Program-made: the position numbers and the translations under genes
Shown here: in pieces, positions 63,972-64,000 of the stretch
How the letters are laid out: every line of letters starts with the position of its first letter
Numbering within the stretch: the stretch's first letter is position 1
Notes under the pieces: generated by a model
Databases searched by the model: none
What the model saw: the letters and a program-made list of their open reading frames with translations, nothing else
Told to the model about the DNA's origin: nothing
Assembly: GCF_904846675.1 (NCBI RefSeq)
Contig: NZ_CAJHBT010000001.1
Location: 246,413 to 310,412 of the forward strand
Length of the DNA: 64,000 nucleotides
Direction: 5' to 3'
Source: Psychrobacter urativorans
GTDB lineage: Bacteria > Pseudomonadota > Gammaproteobacteria > Pseudomonadales > Moraxellaceae

Positions 63972-64000
63972 ATGAAAAATATTAAAGATATATTAATTAT
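63972..64000 (+). CDS. Start of a gene cut by the window end, probably membrane insertion factor YidD
   Basis: ATG at 63972, one base after the rnpA stop, begins MKNIKDILI and runs off the window. Nine residues cannot identify it; the call rests on the common order rpmH-rnpA-yidD-yidC. Confidence 0.45.

Overview
The window looks like a piece of a Psychrobacter (Moraxellaceae, Gammaproteobacteria) chromosome that contains the replication origin. The evidence is the gene order dnaA-dnaN-recF-gyrB facing rpmH-rnpA, moderate-to-low G+C, core genes of gamma-proteobacterial type (gshA, mpl, yheS, erpA, cbpA/cbpM), and an exported lipase strongly resembling the Psychrobacter immobilis Lip1 sequence as I remember it. 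No database search was run; names rest on recognised motifs and remembered family sequences.

Layout. 0-3.9 kb: end of pepA, holC, sstT and an MFS exporter with a tiny overlapping leader ORF. 4.3-5.4 kb: a foreign-looking, Firmicutes-like patch (mgtC with a strong Shine-Dalgarno, joined to a broken glpD). 5.9-14.5 kb: cbpM/cbpA, an RlpA-like protein, ABC-F protein YheS, erpA, a roadblock-like protein, gshA, dsbB. 14.8-20.8 kb: an NlpE-like lipoprotein with an in-frame 9-bp tandem repeat, a complete IS1-family element, mpl, a GlsB-type membrane protein, def and a decayed ornithine decarboxylase. 20.9-33 kb: a secretin-like exported protein, an ATPase-PIN gene pair, dapB, dnaJ, a DUF2939-like protein, a homocysteine methyltransferase-like protein, a DsbC-like protein, rsuA, a YigZ protein, a YheT hydrolase, a thioesterase and a DsrE protein. 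33.7-38.5 kb: a duplicated and split thioesterase-DsrE pair enclosing a PARIS-like fused ATPase/DUF4435 gene, lip1 and a nitronate monooxygenase. 38.7-49.4 kb: MATE pump, broken aspartate racemase, DUF2798 protein, two MDR oxidoreductases and an MDR remnant, an orphan membrane protein, guaA and a BCCT transporter. 49.5-52.7 kb: a reverse transcriptase preceded by two copies of a structured 162-bp repeat, next to a frameshifted crotonase. 53-64 kb: rlmF, a TRIC-family protein, gyrB, recF, dnaN, dnaA, oriC, rpmH, rnpA and the start of a probable yidD.

The most promising candidate for an undescribed system is the reverse transcriptase at 50570-51907 with its duplicated upstream element. Each unit can fold into several hairpins, and one difference between the copies turns an A-U pair into G-U, as expected for RNA. 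The RT lacks an obvious retron-type VTG motif, so it may belong to another defence-associated RT group. Two other likely anti-phage loci are the PARIS-like fusion (33905-35788) and the ATPase-PIN pair (21783-23642).

At chromosome scale, nine parS-like 16-mers are scattered from 8.6 to 59 kb on one side of oriC; three sit inside or against intrinsic terminators. Many genes are broken (glpD, ornithine decarboxylase, a DsrE paralogue, aspartate racemase, crotonase) or survive as fragments (thioesterase 3' end, MDR 3' end, guaA 5' end), which suggests ongoing reduction and local duplication.
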